From assembly GCA_032622095.1 (NCBI GenBank), contig CP136061.1:36523797-36587796 (forward strand): a stretch of DNA of 64,000 nt. Direction: 5' to 3'. Positions 1 through 11,882 of the stretch are shown piece by piece (position 1 is the first letter of the stretch; every line of letters begins with the position of its first letter). A model generated the notes under the pieces. The model made no database searches and had not been told where the DNA came from. It worked only from the letters and a program-made list of their open reading frames with translations. The DNA is from Siphonodentalium dalli (Eukaryota; Mollusca; Scaphopoda; Gadilida; Siphonodentaliidae). Made by a program: the position numbers and the translations under genes.

Positions 1-46
1 CATGTAATTTATAGATGTGTTTTCCTGCACCAATACTTAAATTTAG

Positions 47-210
47 TATATAGAGGATATGAAATGAGTGTTTCTCGCATATGATATTTATGAAACGAGT
101 CTAAGAATTTTCAGTTTTCTCGAGCCTCTGGCGAGAGAAAACTGAAAATTCGTGACGAGTTTCATAAATATCATATGAGAGAAACACGAATTACATATTC
201 TATTTATCAT
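47..210 (+). repeat. Long hairpin repeat, family HP, copy 1
   Basis: Two arms of about 57-60 bp (68-124 and 131-187) are reverse complements with only a few mismatches, around a short loop containing GAGCCTC. The left end carries TATATAGAGGAT. The right end runs through ATTCTATTTATCATATGA. Three other copies (15363, 26222, 48656) share these ends and this layout but have different stem sequences. It is non-coding and looks like a small non-autonomous foldback element. No target duplication was identified. Confidence 0.8.
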
Positions 211-1240
211 ATGACACCTATAAATTGATTATGATGTCCAAAACGCACACAACTCACTAAATAGCTTTTTGACATCGGCAGCAAAAGGTTAATGTGAATT
301 CACTTCATTGCACCGGAAGCCCAATTACACCTGGTGAACTAGCAGAAATAATATGCACACGAAGATAAGTGCGCTATTCTGTTCTCAGTTTGTGACATTA
401 TATCGTATGTTTATTAGATAAATACGAATTACATATTCTATTTATCGTATAACAATGTCCAAAACTATATATTTCAAGATTATAATTGCAAGAATTTCGG
501 AATCGCGTTGATTGACGAGCTCGAATTTGACCTGCATTTAGTTAGAGATGCGGCTCGGCTCAGGCTGCCATTCAGCCAATCAGAACACACTTTTGGTCAA
601 CAAACCAATCAAATTATCGGAAGGTGATATGAACTAGTAGTTCATATGAAATTGATTTATGACATACTTTCCAACGTAAATAATGATTGAGTCATATGAT
701 AAAAAACATTACCATCCAAAATATCACCAGGTTATGCATTGTTCACGCACTGGGAAATTTGCCTGTAACACACAATGCATATAAAACGCATCTGATCACA
801 GCTAATTATGTGAGAAGTAAAAACACTGCAGATCCACCAGTAGCGACGCAATACCACTGCATGTAAATAGCATGTAATTATCTCGCAATAAGCAATCACA
901 CAGGCATCTGAAGGCAAATGTCAGTAGCACGGTACTGCTAGCACCGTTACATGTGGATCTACTTACATTTAACTGCACATGTCGTTATTTTGGGAAAAGA
1001 TGCATTTTATATGCATGTTTTCGTCATTTTCTGGCACCATATTGTATTCTATGACGAAGTGCCTGCTGACAATACCGTGCAAACTTCCCAGTGTATGTAC
1101 GTACTACGTACCCTAATGGGATTCAGCTACGACCTCTTCTTTTCATAATTCCACCCCCTCTCTCACTCTATGAAAAAGCCAAATAATGGAAACAGATGAA
1201 GTAACACATTTGGGGATACCTGAAAAGTCCCGTTTAATCA
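211..1240. other. No recognisable gene; one short HP-end echo
   Basis: The short ORFs here show no domain or motif I recognise. Bases 421-450 repeat the HP right end (TACATATTCTATTTATC type), followed by TGTCCAAAAC as at 236-245. This suggests a solo end or a nested fragment. The rest looks like unique AT-rich DNA. Confidence 0.5.
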
Positions 1241-1737
1241 GATCATGACACGAATCTCTACTCTACTCCACCAGTACAAAACCTTGGAACTTTTTGAAGT
1301 TTTGACAGGGAACCTTATAAATTCGAAAATATAGCACGGGGAATATATTTATTAGTGATTATCTGTTTCTTAATAATGTACTTCACTGTAGGCGAAGGTC
1401 CCAACTCGAAATTTCACGATTTAATTGAATTTGTGAGCGAGTTTGCTTCACGTCGCTTACAATTTTGGCATTTTCCTGGGTAATTAATTTGATGTTTATT
1501 GCGATATCGGCTCACAAAAGTCAGAAAAAAGCATGCAATTTTGAGTTGGGACATTCGCCTACAGTGAAGTACATTATTAAGGAAAGGGGATAACAACAAA
1601 GAAATATATTCCGGCGTTATGTTTTCGACTTACTTTATAAGGTTCCCTGTCAAAACTTCAAAAAGTTTCCAGGTTTTGTACTGGTGGAATATGATCTCTA
1701 CGGGCGTTAGCCAGATTAGAGATTCATGGCATGATCT
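1241..1737. repeat. Foldback repeat of about 500 bp
   Basis: Outer arms (1241-1337 and 1622-1737) share inverted tracts such as GGAACCTTATAA / TTATAAGGTTCC and a TTTGAAGTTTTGACAGGG block. Inner arms (1378-1412 and 1540-1574) share GTACTTCACTGTAGGCGAA in inverted orientation. The spacer is about 130 bp. The right arm resembles 44055-44185, so this is a dispersed repeat. It abuts the LINE relic on its right. Confidence 0.65.
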
Positions 1738-1789
1738 AACGTTTGCTGAGCTCTCTTTGATGTTGTCAAATTGCGGTGAGTATTCAGGG

Positions 1790-3055
1790 GGTTTGACACC
1801 TATTAGATATAAGAAAAGTTATGAGTTGTACGGTTCAGAAAAACTCACCGGTCTAAATTCAACAGTCTATAATCGCCTTGAAACAATTCATAGAATGTGT
1901 TTGAAGCACATCCAAGGTTTTCATGCAAGAACCAGCACTGATATGGCATTGGGTTTCATAGGAATGTCACCACTGCGTGCTTACATTGAACGTCGAGTGT
2001 TATCACTATTATGTGCATTATGTAATGTCTCTCCTTATAAGAGAGTGAATGAAGTATTTATCTGTCGTCTAATGGATGCATTGTCTGGTCTTACTTCTTC
2101 CCAATCGTTTTTCAACAATGATTTGCATGTTTCGAATCAGCGTAATTTGACAGAACATATTATTTCTGTTATTGGCACGTCGACCTTTATGAATAAGTCA
2201 ATGTGGAAAGAACTTATTAAAGTTTCAGAAGTATCCAATCAACGCGACTGGGATAATATAGTATCATCGGACACCGAATGTTCGCGTTGTTTTGCGATCC
2301 ATTAAGCGCCTGTTCTCTCTATAATATATGGCGCATTTGTCATAAGCATCCACGCAATAAACATAAATATGTGCTTGTTGCGCAACTTATATGTTCACTT
2401 ACTCAATGCAATAAATGTGTTGTGATCATATCAGATCTAGCGGAGCTTGTGGAATCATGCAGATTTCTCATATCTATTCGAAACGATATATGGTATGGTA
2501 TCACAAATATATTCGGAATTTCATTTTATCATGTACTGGACAACACGAACACGGAGCAAATTATTCGTGTGTTTTTGGGTCATATTCCGCCCACATTAGA
2601 ACCAATTGTCGAAGACAAGCTTGAATATGTGCGTTATTAACGCGTGTCAGGATTTATATGTCAAAATGTAACATTCAATATCTGCCGCATTCTCCGCTGT
2701 TATGATCGAAGGTCCATCCGCCATATATGCATATATAAATGTATCAACATTTTAGTGGAATCTGGTTTGCTAGTCCAGCCCGAGTCTCCCGGAACACTGA
2801 ATGGTTTGGGGCACTTTAGACCGCAATACTTGTATGCAGTCCTGTGGCTTGCGCAATCCCCAGACTTCTAGTCTTCCTGGTGTTACTCCGGGGGGGGGTT
2901 GCATGCCAGGATTATAATATGTATCACAGAATCATGAATACGAATTAATTTTCATTTCATTGCATGTTATTCTGTAAATATTTATCGCTTTTTCCCTTTA
3001 TGTTTTTGTTCAGATATACTCTCCTGAATTGGAGGAAATAAAGATATATAATTGG
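1790..3055 (+). mobile_element. LINE relic: C-terminal end of a reverse-transcriptase ORF plus 3' UTR
   Basis: Two overlapping plus-strand reading frames (to 2305, then 2278-2640) fit one protein broken by a single frameshift in the overlap. The first holds a segment I recognise from LINE ORF2 C-termini: YGSEKLTG, a leucine-rich LETIHRMCLKHIQGF stretch, RTSTDMALG and AYIERR. The second carries a decayed cysteine-rich stretch (CNKC ... ESCRFL) where a zinc knuckle would lie. After the stop at 2638-2640 comes an AT-rich 3' region ending in a GGAGGAAATAAAG-type tail near 3040-3055. The RT catalytic core is absent, so this is a 5'-truncated dead copy. The clade (CR1/L2 or relative) is uncertain. 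Confidence 0.65.
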
Positions 3056-3520
3056 TTTCCCCTACGACCTCTTTCTTTTCCTAATTCCACCCACACCCTC
3101 TCATTCTTTCTTTCTCTCTCTCTCTCTCTCTCTCTTTCGCGCTATGGTCCTTAATTGGTTTTTATAATTCTACTCGCACCCTCTCACTATTTCTCTCTCA
3201 CTCTGTATCATGATTTCTCTCTCACTCGCTGGTCTGCTGTGAGCATTGTGATGCTCGTTTTCTTTTCCCAGTAAGAACATAACGGTTAATCGCTCTTAAT
3301 ATCCCCTATTATCATGCTTATTAAGGCGACAAATTGAAACCATGCTACTTGGGGCAATTATTCTCTTGTCAATCGCTGACAAAAGATACAGTTTCAATCA
3401 TTATAGTGACAATTTTGCGATGGGAAGCAACCAATGCTATCTTACTGTGCACGGGACAACACATGACAGATTCGCAAATAACACATCACAATACCATTTA
3501 CAGAAAATCGAAAATCCGTT
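3056..3520. other. CT-rich low complexity and unassigned DNA
   Basis: A (TC)n microsatellite lies at about 3100-3135, and a second CTCTCTCACTC-type stretch at 3180-3225. No gene is recognised. Two small overlapping ORFs at 3334-3539 have no recognisable content. Confidence 0.6.
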
Positions 3521-5585
3521 AAAAAGTCTTGAAGTATGAGGTGCCCCGGGGTTATATGATGAAGCTATCAGGCTATTTCAGGATAATTTCAATCTGTCAC
3601 GCCCATGCCGCCTGATTTTTCTCACCGATTAAAATATTGTTTCCTGGTTGTCGATGTACACCCGATTGGTTTTCATCGTTAATAGCATGTTGGCGCACCA
3701 AGCACGGAATTGACTCCTTACTTCCACCATATTGCAAGTCCATATGCTAATACATTACGTTTTTGTGACAAAACCGTTTTATAGCACCGTTATTGCTGTC
3801 GAATGTAGAAATTAGTTTCGTTGTCTTAAAGGGGCCCAATGCACTCGCAGTGGGTGAACGTATGAAATTATATAAATCTGTAAAAGCATCACCACAAATA
3901 CGAAATAAAACACACTGTATTCTTAGATTAATAATTGATAGCTGTCCAATTTCGAGTGTTGAAACTATTGTTATGTAAACAAAATTGTGTCAGTGATGTG
4001 TCAACAAACGTTACTAATCTCGTTGTTAGATACAATATTTTAGTCTAAATATAATTTTCACAATATTGTTTTATGCTTTAACATTTTCCAATAGTTCTAT
4101 CGAGTCTTTATTAAAAAAAACGTTATTTCTACTTGGACTTTTACCATGACAATAATGTTTACATAACAATAGTTTTGAAATAATGAAAAGAACTTTAACA
4201 TGTACATGTTGATAATAGTTGTTTTACAGACTTGTATACAAATGTATGTTAAGAAGCATGAACCCACGTCGAAGGTCTTCAGTTGCTTTAAAAAGACATG
4301 AAGTATGAGGAGCCCCGGGGTTATATGGTGAAGCTATCAGGATATTTCATGATCATGTTAATCTGTGACGCCCATGCCGTCTGATTGTTCTCACCGATTA
4401 AAATAGGTATTTTCTAGTTGTCGATGGACGCCCAATTGGTATGCTATAAGTCATTGAAATGCGTTGGTTAATACCATATTGGCGTACTAAGTATGGAATT
4501 AACTCCTTACTTACACTGTAATGCAAGACCGTATGTCAATTCGTTACGCTTTATGACAAAATCGCTTTATATCACCGTTGTTATTGTGGAATGTAGAAAT
4601 TAGTTTCGTTGTCTTAAAGGGACTCAATGCACTCGCATGGTCTATACCATATTGGCGTACTAAGTATGGAATTGACTCCTTACTTACACTGTAATGCAAT
4701 ACCGTATGCCAATTCGTTACGCTTTATGACAAAATCGCTTTATATCACCGTTGTTATTGTGGAATGTAGAAATTAGTTTCGTTGTCTTAAAGGGACTCAA
4801 TGCACTCGCACTGGGTGAACGTATGAAATTATATAAGTCTGTAAAAGTACCGCCACAAATACGAAATAGAAACACTTTGATCTTAGATTAATAAGCAATA
4901 GTTGTCCAATTTCGAGTGTTGAAACTATTGTTATGTAAACAAAACGGTGTCAGTGATGTGTCAACAAACGTTACTAATCGCGTTGTTAGATACAATATTT
5001 TAGTCTAAATATAATTTTCACAATATTGTTTTATGCTTTAACATTTTCCAATATTTACCATCGAGTCTTTATTAAAAAACCTTTGGTATCTAGTTGGGCT
5101 TTCACTGTGACAATAATGTTTACATAACAATAGATTTGAAATAATGAAAAGAACAAAGTCGGTTTACTTTAACATGTTGATAATAGTTGTTTTACAGACT
5201 TTAATGCAAGACCGTATGCCAATTCGTTACGCTTTATGACAAAATCGCTTTATATCACCGTTGTTATTGTGGAATGTAGAAATTAGTTTCGTTGTCTTAA
5301 AGGGACTCAATGCACTCGCAGTGGGTAAATGTATAAAATTATAGAAGTCTGTAAAATAACCACCACCGAGATGAACATGGAGAAATAGAAACACTTTGTT
5401 CGTATATTAATAACTGATAGCTGTCGATTAACGAAATTCCGCGTGCTTTTCTCACCGATTAAACGTTTTTTTTCTGGTTGTCGATACACACTCGATTGTT
5501 TATCTAAATGCATTGTTGCGTTGGCACCTTATTTGCACTTTATCGCAACGGCATAACTTTGTATACAAAAATCGCATTCACCATG
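3521..5585 (+). repeat. Tandemly duplicated block, unit about 770 bp, with partial extra copies
   Basis: Unit A starts at 3521 and unit B at 4290; both begin with GAAGTATGAGG then GCCCCGGGGTTATATG. Unit B contains an extra internal duplication of 173 bp (ACCATATTGGCGTACTAAG at 4473 and again at 4646). A third partial copy of the middle section lies at 5202-5330. A more diverged piece (CTCACCGATTAAA, CTGGTTGTCGAT) lies at 5447-5580. The copies are clearly related but diverged. No coding content is recognised. Confidence 0.8.
3963..4174. mobile_element. Small TIR element inside duplicated unit A
   Basis: Exact 18-bp terminal inverted repeats AACTATTGTTATGTAAAC (3963-3980) and their complement (4157-4174) bound a 212-bp non-coding segment. 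TTGA flanks both sides, a possible 4-bp target duplication. The same element sits in unit B at 4923-5133 with a slightly mutated right end, so it inserted before the block duplicated. A related stretch occurs at 32146-32262. Its TGTTATGTAAACA core also resembles part of MITE-1. Confidence 0.6.
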
Positions 5586-5852
5586 TTGTGTCGTAGTATT
5601 AAAATAATACTTTCGTCTAAATTAAAGTGTCTCAACATCTAGCCTTAAATTAAACATTACTACATGGAGTAAGTAAATACATATTCTTGCTGGCACTTTC
5701 GGTCACCTGACCTTTATCAACATTGTCAATAGACATGTATTGTTTCCGTCGATGTGATTGTAAATGTTCACTATATGTTCATGTGGCTAAACCCCAGAAA
5801 GATTCTTTATTTCCACAACTCATGAATCACGGACATCTCTGGATTTCAGTTA

Positions 5853-5937
5853 AAATTCAAATTATTTATTCTCAATTACCACGAATATGGTTTATATGAG
5901 ACAATAATTTTATAATGAGAATAAATAATTTGAACTA
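5853..5937. repeat. Short hairpin
   Basis: ATTCAAATTATTTATTCTCA near 5853 pairs with TGAGAATAAATAATTTGAA near 5917. The loop is about 45 bp. The surrounding 5586-6080 shows no other feature. Confidence 0.6.
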
Positions 5938-6079
5938 AAGTTGGCTTTACTCAAATTGCAGCTATAAAAGTTTAATCGCTATGGATCAACAGTTCTGTAA
6001 GTACACGAAAGTCTTGTTCTCGGAATATGTATACATTGGAAAGACTTATCAATATAATAGAAATAATCCCCCCTCAGAT

Positions 6080-6640
6080 AGAAACCAGTACATTGGCTTC
6101 CCGTTTCCGAGCGGATTAAGTTGAAGATGATCGCAATGACTTACAAGTCACCACAATACATCAATTCAATTCAATTCAATTATTTATTCACTCAAATCGT
6201 CAAATATGACACAATAGAGCTCGGTGGAATACAGTGCATATAATTTCTGTGCAAATTACAAAAGTGGTGCGCATTGAAAATTACACATATTATAATAATA
6301 CAGTTGATTGAGAACAGCCCATGGTTGTGCAAATGTCGGATTTTAATGTATTACGTATATAGTATGCCTCAGGAGTTTTTGAATAAAATCAGGACCTCAG
6401 TTATAAGGTATGTGCACATGTACCAGCCAGGCATCTCAGATCCGATGACTTAATGCTCTTAGCTAACCCAAAGGTAGGTAGTAGTTTCGGTGAAAGTCGT
6501 TTTCCATAGCCGGACCGACTCTCTGGAATGCTCTACCGTTGACCATCCGCAACTTCCTGGATATGATGAATTCAAAGGTCTTTGGAAAACTCATTTATTC
6601 ACGGAACATTATTTTGAACATGTGAGCGTGGCAATAATGA
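6080..6640 (+). mobile_element. CR1/L2-like LINE C-terminal relic, split by an insertion
   Basis: Bases 6090-6155 read as HWLPVSERIKLKMIAMTYK, a well-known segment near the C-terminus of CR1/L2-type reverse transcriptases. The match resumes after an insertion at about 6405 with PARHLRSDDLMLLANPK, then a frame-disrupted DRLSGMLYR-like stretch where LWNALP is usual, and ends near KTHLF (about 6600). The catalytic core is absent. The fragment is old: it has several frame breaks and a nested LINE tail. Confidence 0.65.
6161..6402 (-). mobile_element. LINE or SINE 3' tail with AATTG repeats, nested
   Basis: Read on the minus strand, the segment ends ...GACGATTTGAGTGAATAAAT followed by about four AATTG units (6162-6182). 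This is the simple-repeat tail typical of a target-primed LINE or SINE insertion. It lies exactly inside the CR1/L2-like relic, so it is the younger insertion. No coding sequence remains in its roughly 240 bp. Confidence 0.6.
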
Positions 6641-6984
6641 ACTAGCTTTCAGTGCGGGCTACATAATTATCACATGCTTGAACTGTAAATTTGTGAATTT
6701 ATTTTAATGTTGTCAGGTGCCCTGAAACCTTAGTGGTATGTGTGCTATTCCAGACACATGTGATATGATATAAGTAATATTTTTCTTCAATGTGTAAAAC
6801 AACAGAATGTGATGTGTCTTACTGATGGTGTCACGAGCGTTCGCCTCACTTAGTTAACGAAAGTTTAAGTCAGTTAATAAATTGCTATGAATTGCGTAGG
6901 TCTTCTGTGGCACAGAAAGTCGGCATATATGACATTATTTAATGTTATTAACGGCATATATTGATGAAAGGAACGCATCAGAAA

Positions 6985-7175
6985 CAATTTAATAAGCATT
7001 TGAATGCTTTGAGACATGGATGAGTGCAACATACACTCATGTGTTCTATAAATTAAACACGCAGCATGGTAATTATAATGAAAATGAATTTATGACTGGG
7101 GTAATATATATTAAATGAGTTATTCATCATATGAGATGGTCACATAAATGGCCGGATTTACTGTACAGTACCCCT
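6985..7175 (+). mobile_element. MITE-3, left-truncated copy
   Basis: This matches the internal and right-hand parts of the element at 54694-55038: CATGGATGAGTGCAA, GGTAATTATAATGAAAAT, and the end GTACAGTACCCCT. It ends at a TTAA (7176-7179). The left terminus is missing or too diverged to see. It is non-coding. Confidence 0.65.
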
Positions 7176-7179
7176 TTAA

Positions 7180-7690
7180 ATATGCATACAATTCAATCAT
7201 AATAGTGTATCAATATAAGCCCCCAATCTGTCGATGTCATTGATATAACAACACATACATGTAGAAGAATCCGTGCGACTGTAGCACCTCATCCGAGTCT
7301 ACCCACATATATTCTATAGCTAGATATAGAATATTTCTGGTGAATACAATGCCCCTTGTTTTGTCTTCAGTGACGTAATCTCCATGAGAGATATGGGTGT
7401 GACTAAACACCGCCCGGACCCCCATATAGACTATATGAGTGATTTTAAGGCCAATATAAGTGCAGGGGTGTCATGGAAACCCAATCAGGGTCGCTCTTAA
7501 CCCTCAAAATGCCGGCATCGGCGAAAATTTTCGCCGCGAAATGAAGCTAACAGCCCGAGAGATATGTTGTAAAATGGAGAACAAACTGTATATGTCTTCT
7601 TTCACATTGTTATTGTCATGATTGGTGCATATTGGCAGTGAAGTAGACGGTGTATGTACATGTGGGGGACCAACCAAGCTTCCTTTTTTT
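7180..7690. other. No gene; possible solo TTAA element end
   Basis: TTAACCCTCAAAATGCCGGC near 7498 resembles a piggyBac-like terminus next to a TTAA. It is followed by the short palindrome GGCGAAAATTTTCGCC. No matching right end is visible. The rest is unassigned. Confidence 0.3.
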
Positions 7691-7695
7691 AATGA

Positions 7696-7935
7696 TGTCC
7701 CCGTATCCGAGGTGGTTGGATTGTGGACAATATCTTCACATGCTGGGCTGGACTAGGTTGCCACGGGTTCGAACCCCGACATGGGGGGAAATCTGGACCG
7801 CTTTTCAAGCTTGATCTGAGTTGAGGGTCATCCCAATGTGCCATTCTGATCGACACATGTCTACTTTGATAAGAAATGATAATTTGTGACCGTGCCTCGA
7901 TAAATCGGATATTTAATTTAGACAATAAAGATGAT
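7696..7935 (+). mobile_element. tRNA-derived SINE
   Basis: A Pol III box-A-like stretch (TATCCGAGGTGGTTGG) lies near 7708 and a perfect B-box GGTTCGAACCC near 7767. The spacing is somewhat longer than in an ordinary tRNA, as in long-variable-arm types. A tRNA-unrelated body and an ATAAAGATGAT-like tail follow. I call it a SINE rather than a tRNA gene because no acceptor stem or full cloverleaf can be drawn. Confidence 0.6.
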
Positions 7936-9600
7936 CATATGACTTCGATAATTCTTTGCGAGCAATTATATATAGTTTTAAAATATTATTGAGACTTTAA
8001 TAATTAGTCTTGTATTATATACATATACACTGGTAGTCGCTAAAGCGATTTATTGTGTCTTTGATAGTTTGTTCCTAATACGGTGATATACAGAGCGTTG
8101 TTCAACCTTCTGTTTGTTCAACCCAGTTAATGGGCCATATAATAACATCAGAAACGACAGAGAGGCTTAGCCATGATATGTTTTTACACTGTTGTGTCAT
8201 CGTGTTATTTTATTTATATTAGATGTTCATGTGAATCATGTTATTTGCGACGCCCATTTGGCGTCAAGTTTGCCTTATGAACGAAATCTTAACTCAGATT
8301 GTTGACACATTAGTCAAAATTAGTCTCATAGTAAAAAAGTTGGTTCGTATATATGGTGATTCAATTCACTAAGCAATATTTTACAACAGTTAATATTGTG
8401 CCAATTTAAGTGTTATGCATCCATCTCATTTTCAAATAATTAGTTTACAATTGGGCGCCAATGTAGTCGTTGCTTTGCCTTCGTTTTTAATTATACCAAC
8501 ACTTCCCAGTGGTACCGGCAAATTACTTGTGGCTATCCACGTTAGAATGACATATGCATGTTCCGCCCTCAGATATAAAACCGGCAATGAAGACGCCGAT
8601 ACCCAGGGTTGCTACATGTATGCCGTGACCAATGCGGTTAGTGTATGGATAATTATTAGTGGTCCGTGAATCGGGAACAATGACCTTGCTACTGTAATAT
8701 AGGAAAACTTAGGAGAACTCAGAAAAAAATTCCTGCTACTAAAATAAACCTAGCACCCATAAACTACTCGATCTGTTTTGTTGCCAAAATCACAAAGGTG
8801 TTAAAAATCCGTTAGTATTTAGTAAGGTTCCCCGGCCTGAAGCATGATCTCATCCCAACTGACTTAGTACAATAACGAATATCCCCATATATTTCGAATA
8901 AGAGATTATATATGTACAAGTACCTTGCTGGCATATTGTATGATATGCAAGGTCTAAGTGTTAACGATCAGAATAAATTAAATTAAATTGAACTGAAGTA
9001 GACACTAAATAACCCGTTTTCATCAACTATGCCCTTTCCATGGCTTCATGTCTCAACCCGATATAACTAATTGGTAAATGGAAGCTAAGAAAATATTTGT
9101 CCCTGTATACAAGTAAAGGAATCGAACTAACTCAACAATCAAGGGTCGCGACATATTAAGAAGCCGGGGAACTCTTTGATGTAATTAACTAATCGATCGT
9201 TTTATGGACAATGTTTCTGGTTGATACTCAACTCTAATTAGATGAAATGCACAACAGCGGGAACTTCGATTGCTAGCTTAACAAATTAGCTTGTAGTTAG
9301 TGTGCCGTCAAGACAAAGTCCTCTTACTGTGCACTTGGTTCCGTCCAATTTAGTAATGCACAATAAGTTCCACGACCTCAATGCTCTTGCATTGAATAAT
9401 CTCAATAGCTTCAAATGGAATCGCGAAAAGGCCATAAACTCGACAACATGCAAGTGTTCCATAAAAACTGCACAGGTTTGGTTTTATATGCTTTGGATTG
9501 CAGACAGTTCAGCAGGTTTCGGTGTTGAACTGTTTGAATTGTTCGCACTTTATAATAATGAATGATTTGAATGAATGATTTATTTATTATAGTGACATGC
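7936..9600. other. No recognisable feature
   Basis: This is AT-rich DNA with short ORFs of no recognisable content (for example 8415-8669 and 9302-9565). An ATTAAATTAAATTG tract near 8970-8985 could be the remnant of a LINE or SINE tail. Confidence 0.5.
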
Positions 9601-9658
9601 GTGAGGTCATACATAATTACAATAATAAACAGCAATACAATCACGCCCGGCCCACACA

Positions 9659-9741
9659 TGTATGGCCTATACGTCACTCTATATACACGATATAACTACA
9701 TGTATGGCCTATACGTCACTCTATATACACGATATAACCAC
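9659..9741. repeat. Two tandem 42-bp units
   Basis: TATGGCCTATACGTCACTCT starts at 9661 and again at 9703, each followed by ATATACACGATATAAC. Two nearly identical units produce the repeated peptide seen in a spurious ORF. Confidence 0.85.
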
Positions 9742-9826
9742 ATTTACGTGTACTTTTGAGACGGTATAGCTTCGTCTTCACTCGATCGGGAATATATTAA
9801 CAAAGAACACCGTTCAGCCAGGTTCA

Positions 9827-10135
9827 ACCTGTTCTCTCGAAAAACCCGCACATTTTCTGCATATTATATAGCTTGTTTTAGTAGATAATCTGCTGATAAT
9901 CGCCTCATTTTGAGTCAATAATGTGCTGAAATGAGAACGTTTTAGTGACATTGACTCGTAATGAGGTGAATCTCAGCAGGTTTTGTGCGGACAATGACAC
10001 AAATAAGCCAACTCACGACTTTTCAGGTGTACGCTCTTCAAAATGTGCTTTCATTGTGGCCCACGCCATAAAACTAAACAACGGATATGATCAATTATCT
10101 GCTTATTTTAGAATCAAATAATCACATTATGTACA
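9827..10135 (+). mobile_element. Dispersed repeat R4, subfamily B
   Basis: It begins CCTGTTCTCTCGAAAA and contains the inverted pair AATCGCCTCATTTTGAGTC and its complement. Next come GCCAACTCACGACTTTTCAG, a diverged copy of the ACGCTCTTTAT motif, TTCATTGTGGCCCACGCC, and TGCTTATTTTAGAATCAAAT. Other B copies lie at 20758, 38907, 51535, 51741 and 52359. It is non-coding, probably a MITE. Confidence 0.7.
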
Positions 10136-10164
10136 CATTGATCTGTTGCACTGTTGACTAATCC

Positions 10165-10568
10165 ATGCTGAAAAAAGGTCGGTACCTGACTTTTCAAATT
10201 ATATAACTTGGATAAGCCATCCGTATTCGTGTTTGATGTATTTACGACATATTTTGCTCTCAAGAAGTGAGCATAGTTTCGTATTTCCAATCGCCACATG
10301 GCATTACTTTGTATGCGAGACACAATACTCAATATAGGCTCTATTTGGGCTATATGGTTGACTCGATCTTGTCAAATGTGACGCGAGTTATAAGTATTGT
10401 TTCTGCGTCCCAAACCAATGTGATAATAGTCAGTTCACTGAACACTTCGTAAACAGATGAATAATCTAATTGATATAAATGTATTAAAGGGACAAATAGA
10501 ACCTATATCGGATGAATTATTCAAGTTATATAATTTGGAAAAGTCGGCTCCTGACTTTTCTTCAGCAT
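10165..10568. mobile_element. MITE with TIRs of about 58 bp
   Basis: Left arm 10165-10222 (ATGCTGAAAAAAGG ... CAAATTATATAACTTG) and right arm 10505-10568 are imperfect inverted repeats ending in ATGCTGAA / TTCAGCAT. The interior of about 285 bp is non-coding. It sits 3 bp from the left TTAA of a MITE-1 copy. Confidence 0.65.
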
Positions 10569-10575
10569 AGATTAA

Positions 10576-11011
10576 AGGCACGGGCGGCGTTCGTTGCAGA
10601 AATATTCATATTTCAAAGCGCCATCAACAGAAGGAATATTAAAATATATATAGTTTTGTTCATATGCCAAACATAATCAGCGCGTAAATAGTATATTGTC
10701 GTCAAGGCGTACGATGGTGTACATAAACAAGAGCCTGCTCGTGTTACAGAAGTTGTTCTTCTGTTTACATAACACAGCGTAATTATATTGGTTAATCATA
10801 CAAAATTATATAAACGCTCTTTATTATTTCCATATCAGGAAAACATTAACAAAAAACGATCTTTATGTTTACCATATCCGGGTCAAAACAAAAGCCAGGA
10901 AACGTAACGTTTATTCTTTTGTTTATATTTTACTATTCTTTCTGTTTATGGCGGTTTTTGACGGAGGTGAATATTTTAACAGCATACCCACCGCCAACGC
11001 CGCCCGTATCT
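10576..11011 (-). mobile_element. MITE-1 copy G (diverged)
   Basis: TTAA flanks both ends (10572-10575 and 11012-11015). The termini AGGCACGGGCGGCG and CGCCGCCCGTATCT are inverted repeats and are diverged from other MITE-1 copies. Internal landmarks are shared: CTGTTTACATAACA, ACGCTCTTTATTA, TTTACCATATC and a TTTTGACGGAGG stretch. Length 436 bp. It is non-coding. Confidence 0.8.
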
Positions 11012-11015
11012 TTAA

Positions 11016-11882
11016 CAGGAAACAATACCAAGCGTAATAGCCTGAGTAGTTCAGAAAGTCAGTCTTAAAAACATGATTGCGGTGTCAGTATAAACATAAC
11101 CACATCTTATCCAGAAAACATCGTTAAATTTCAACATACACAGTAGTTGCATAATGACAAAATAACACTTCTGGTACTTTGGAAATGTTTGACATGCTTT
11201 CCAAAGATGGGACATCTGCAGTTTTTGGTGGAAATGGAATAGAAATCACTCTGCACTGATATATTTCCCCAGTGGTTGCTAGAGTTAAATGTGATTGCAT
11301 CGTTAACTGCGGTTTTTCAATGATTCTTATCAGGTACGATTGATTCTGATGACATTTCGAAATAAAAGTTACAAATACCGAATATTTGAGATCCGATTCA
11401 ACTGACCGAAGTGAGATTCGGTTGCACGATGGAGGAAGAATTGCTTGATAGCCTTGTTATCACTAATGCTTCACAAAGAATGATACAACGAGAGCCAATG
11501 TTTGACAATGAAGAAACCGAGTGCTAGGTTATCAAGCAACCCCTCCACCAGAGCCGAAAGGATTTGAACGTGCAATCCCTGAATACGCTTCAAGCAAATA
11601 CGGTGATTACGTTACAGTATCAGTGTGTGTGTGTAAACTGAGCCACAAATACATCTTGGTAATATAACATAGGTGTATATATATTTAGTGAACTCATTAC
11701 AGTTTTGCCACCTGTGTAAATACCAGCATTTGATAGCATGAAAAATGTACCTATTATTTTGGAACATATCTCGTCTACACAGGAATTGTGAATTTAAACT
11801 TATGTTTGGGTATACATAAATGAGTGAACGATGTGACTGCTGACATATCTTGTTTGCCATGAACTTGAGTAATAAACTTTTT
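11016..11882. other. No gene; one foldback
   Basis: GGAAGAATTGCTTGATA near 11438 and TATCAAGCAACCCC near 11530 form an imperfect hairpin of about 120 bp (11431-11549). A short TG run lies at 11622-11632. Nothing else is recognised. Confidence 0.45.

Noticed and set aside
7708-7785. Possible functional tRNA gene with a perfect B-box.
   Set aside because: No acceptor stem or full cloverleaf can be drawn, and a SINE-like body follows.
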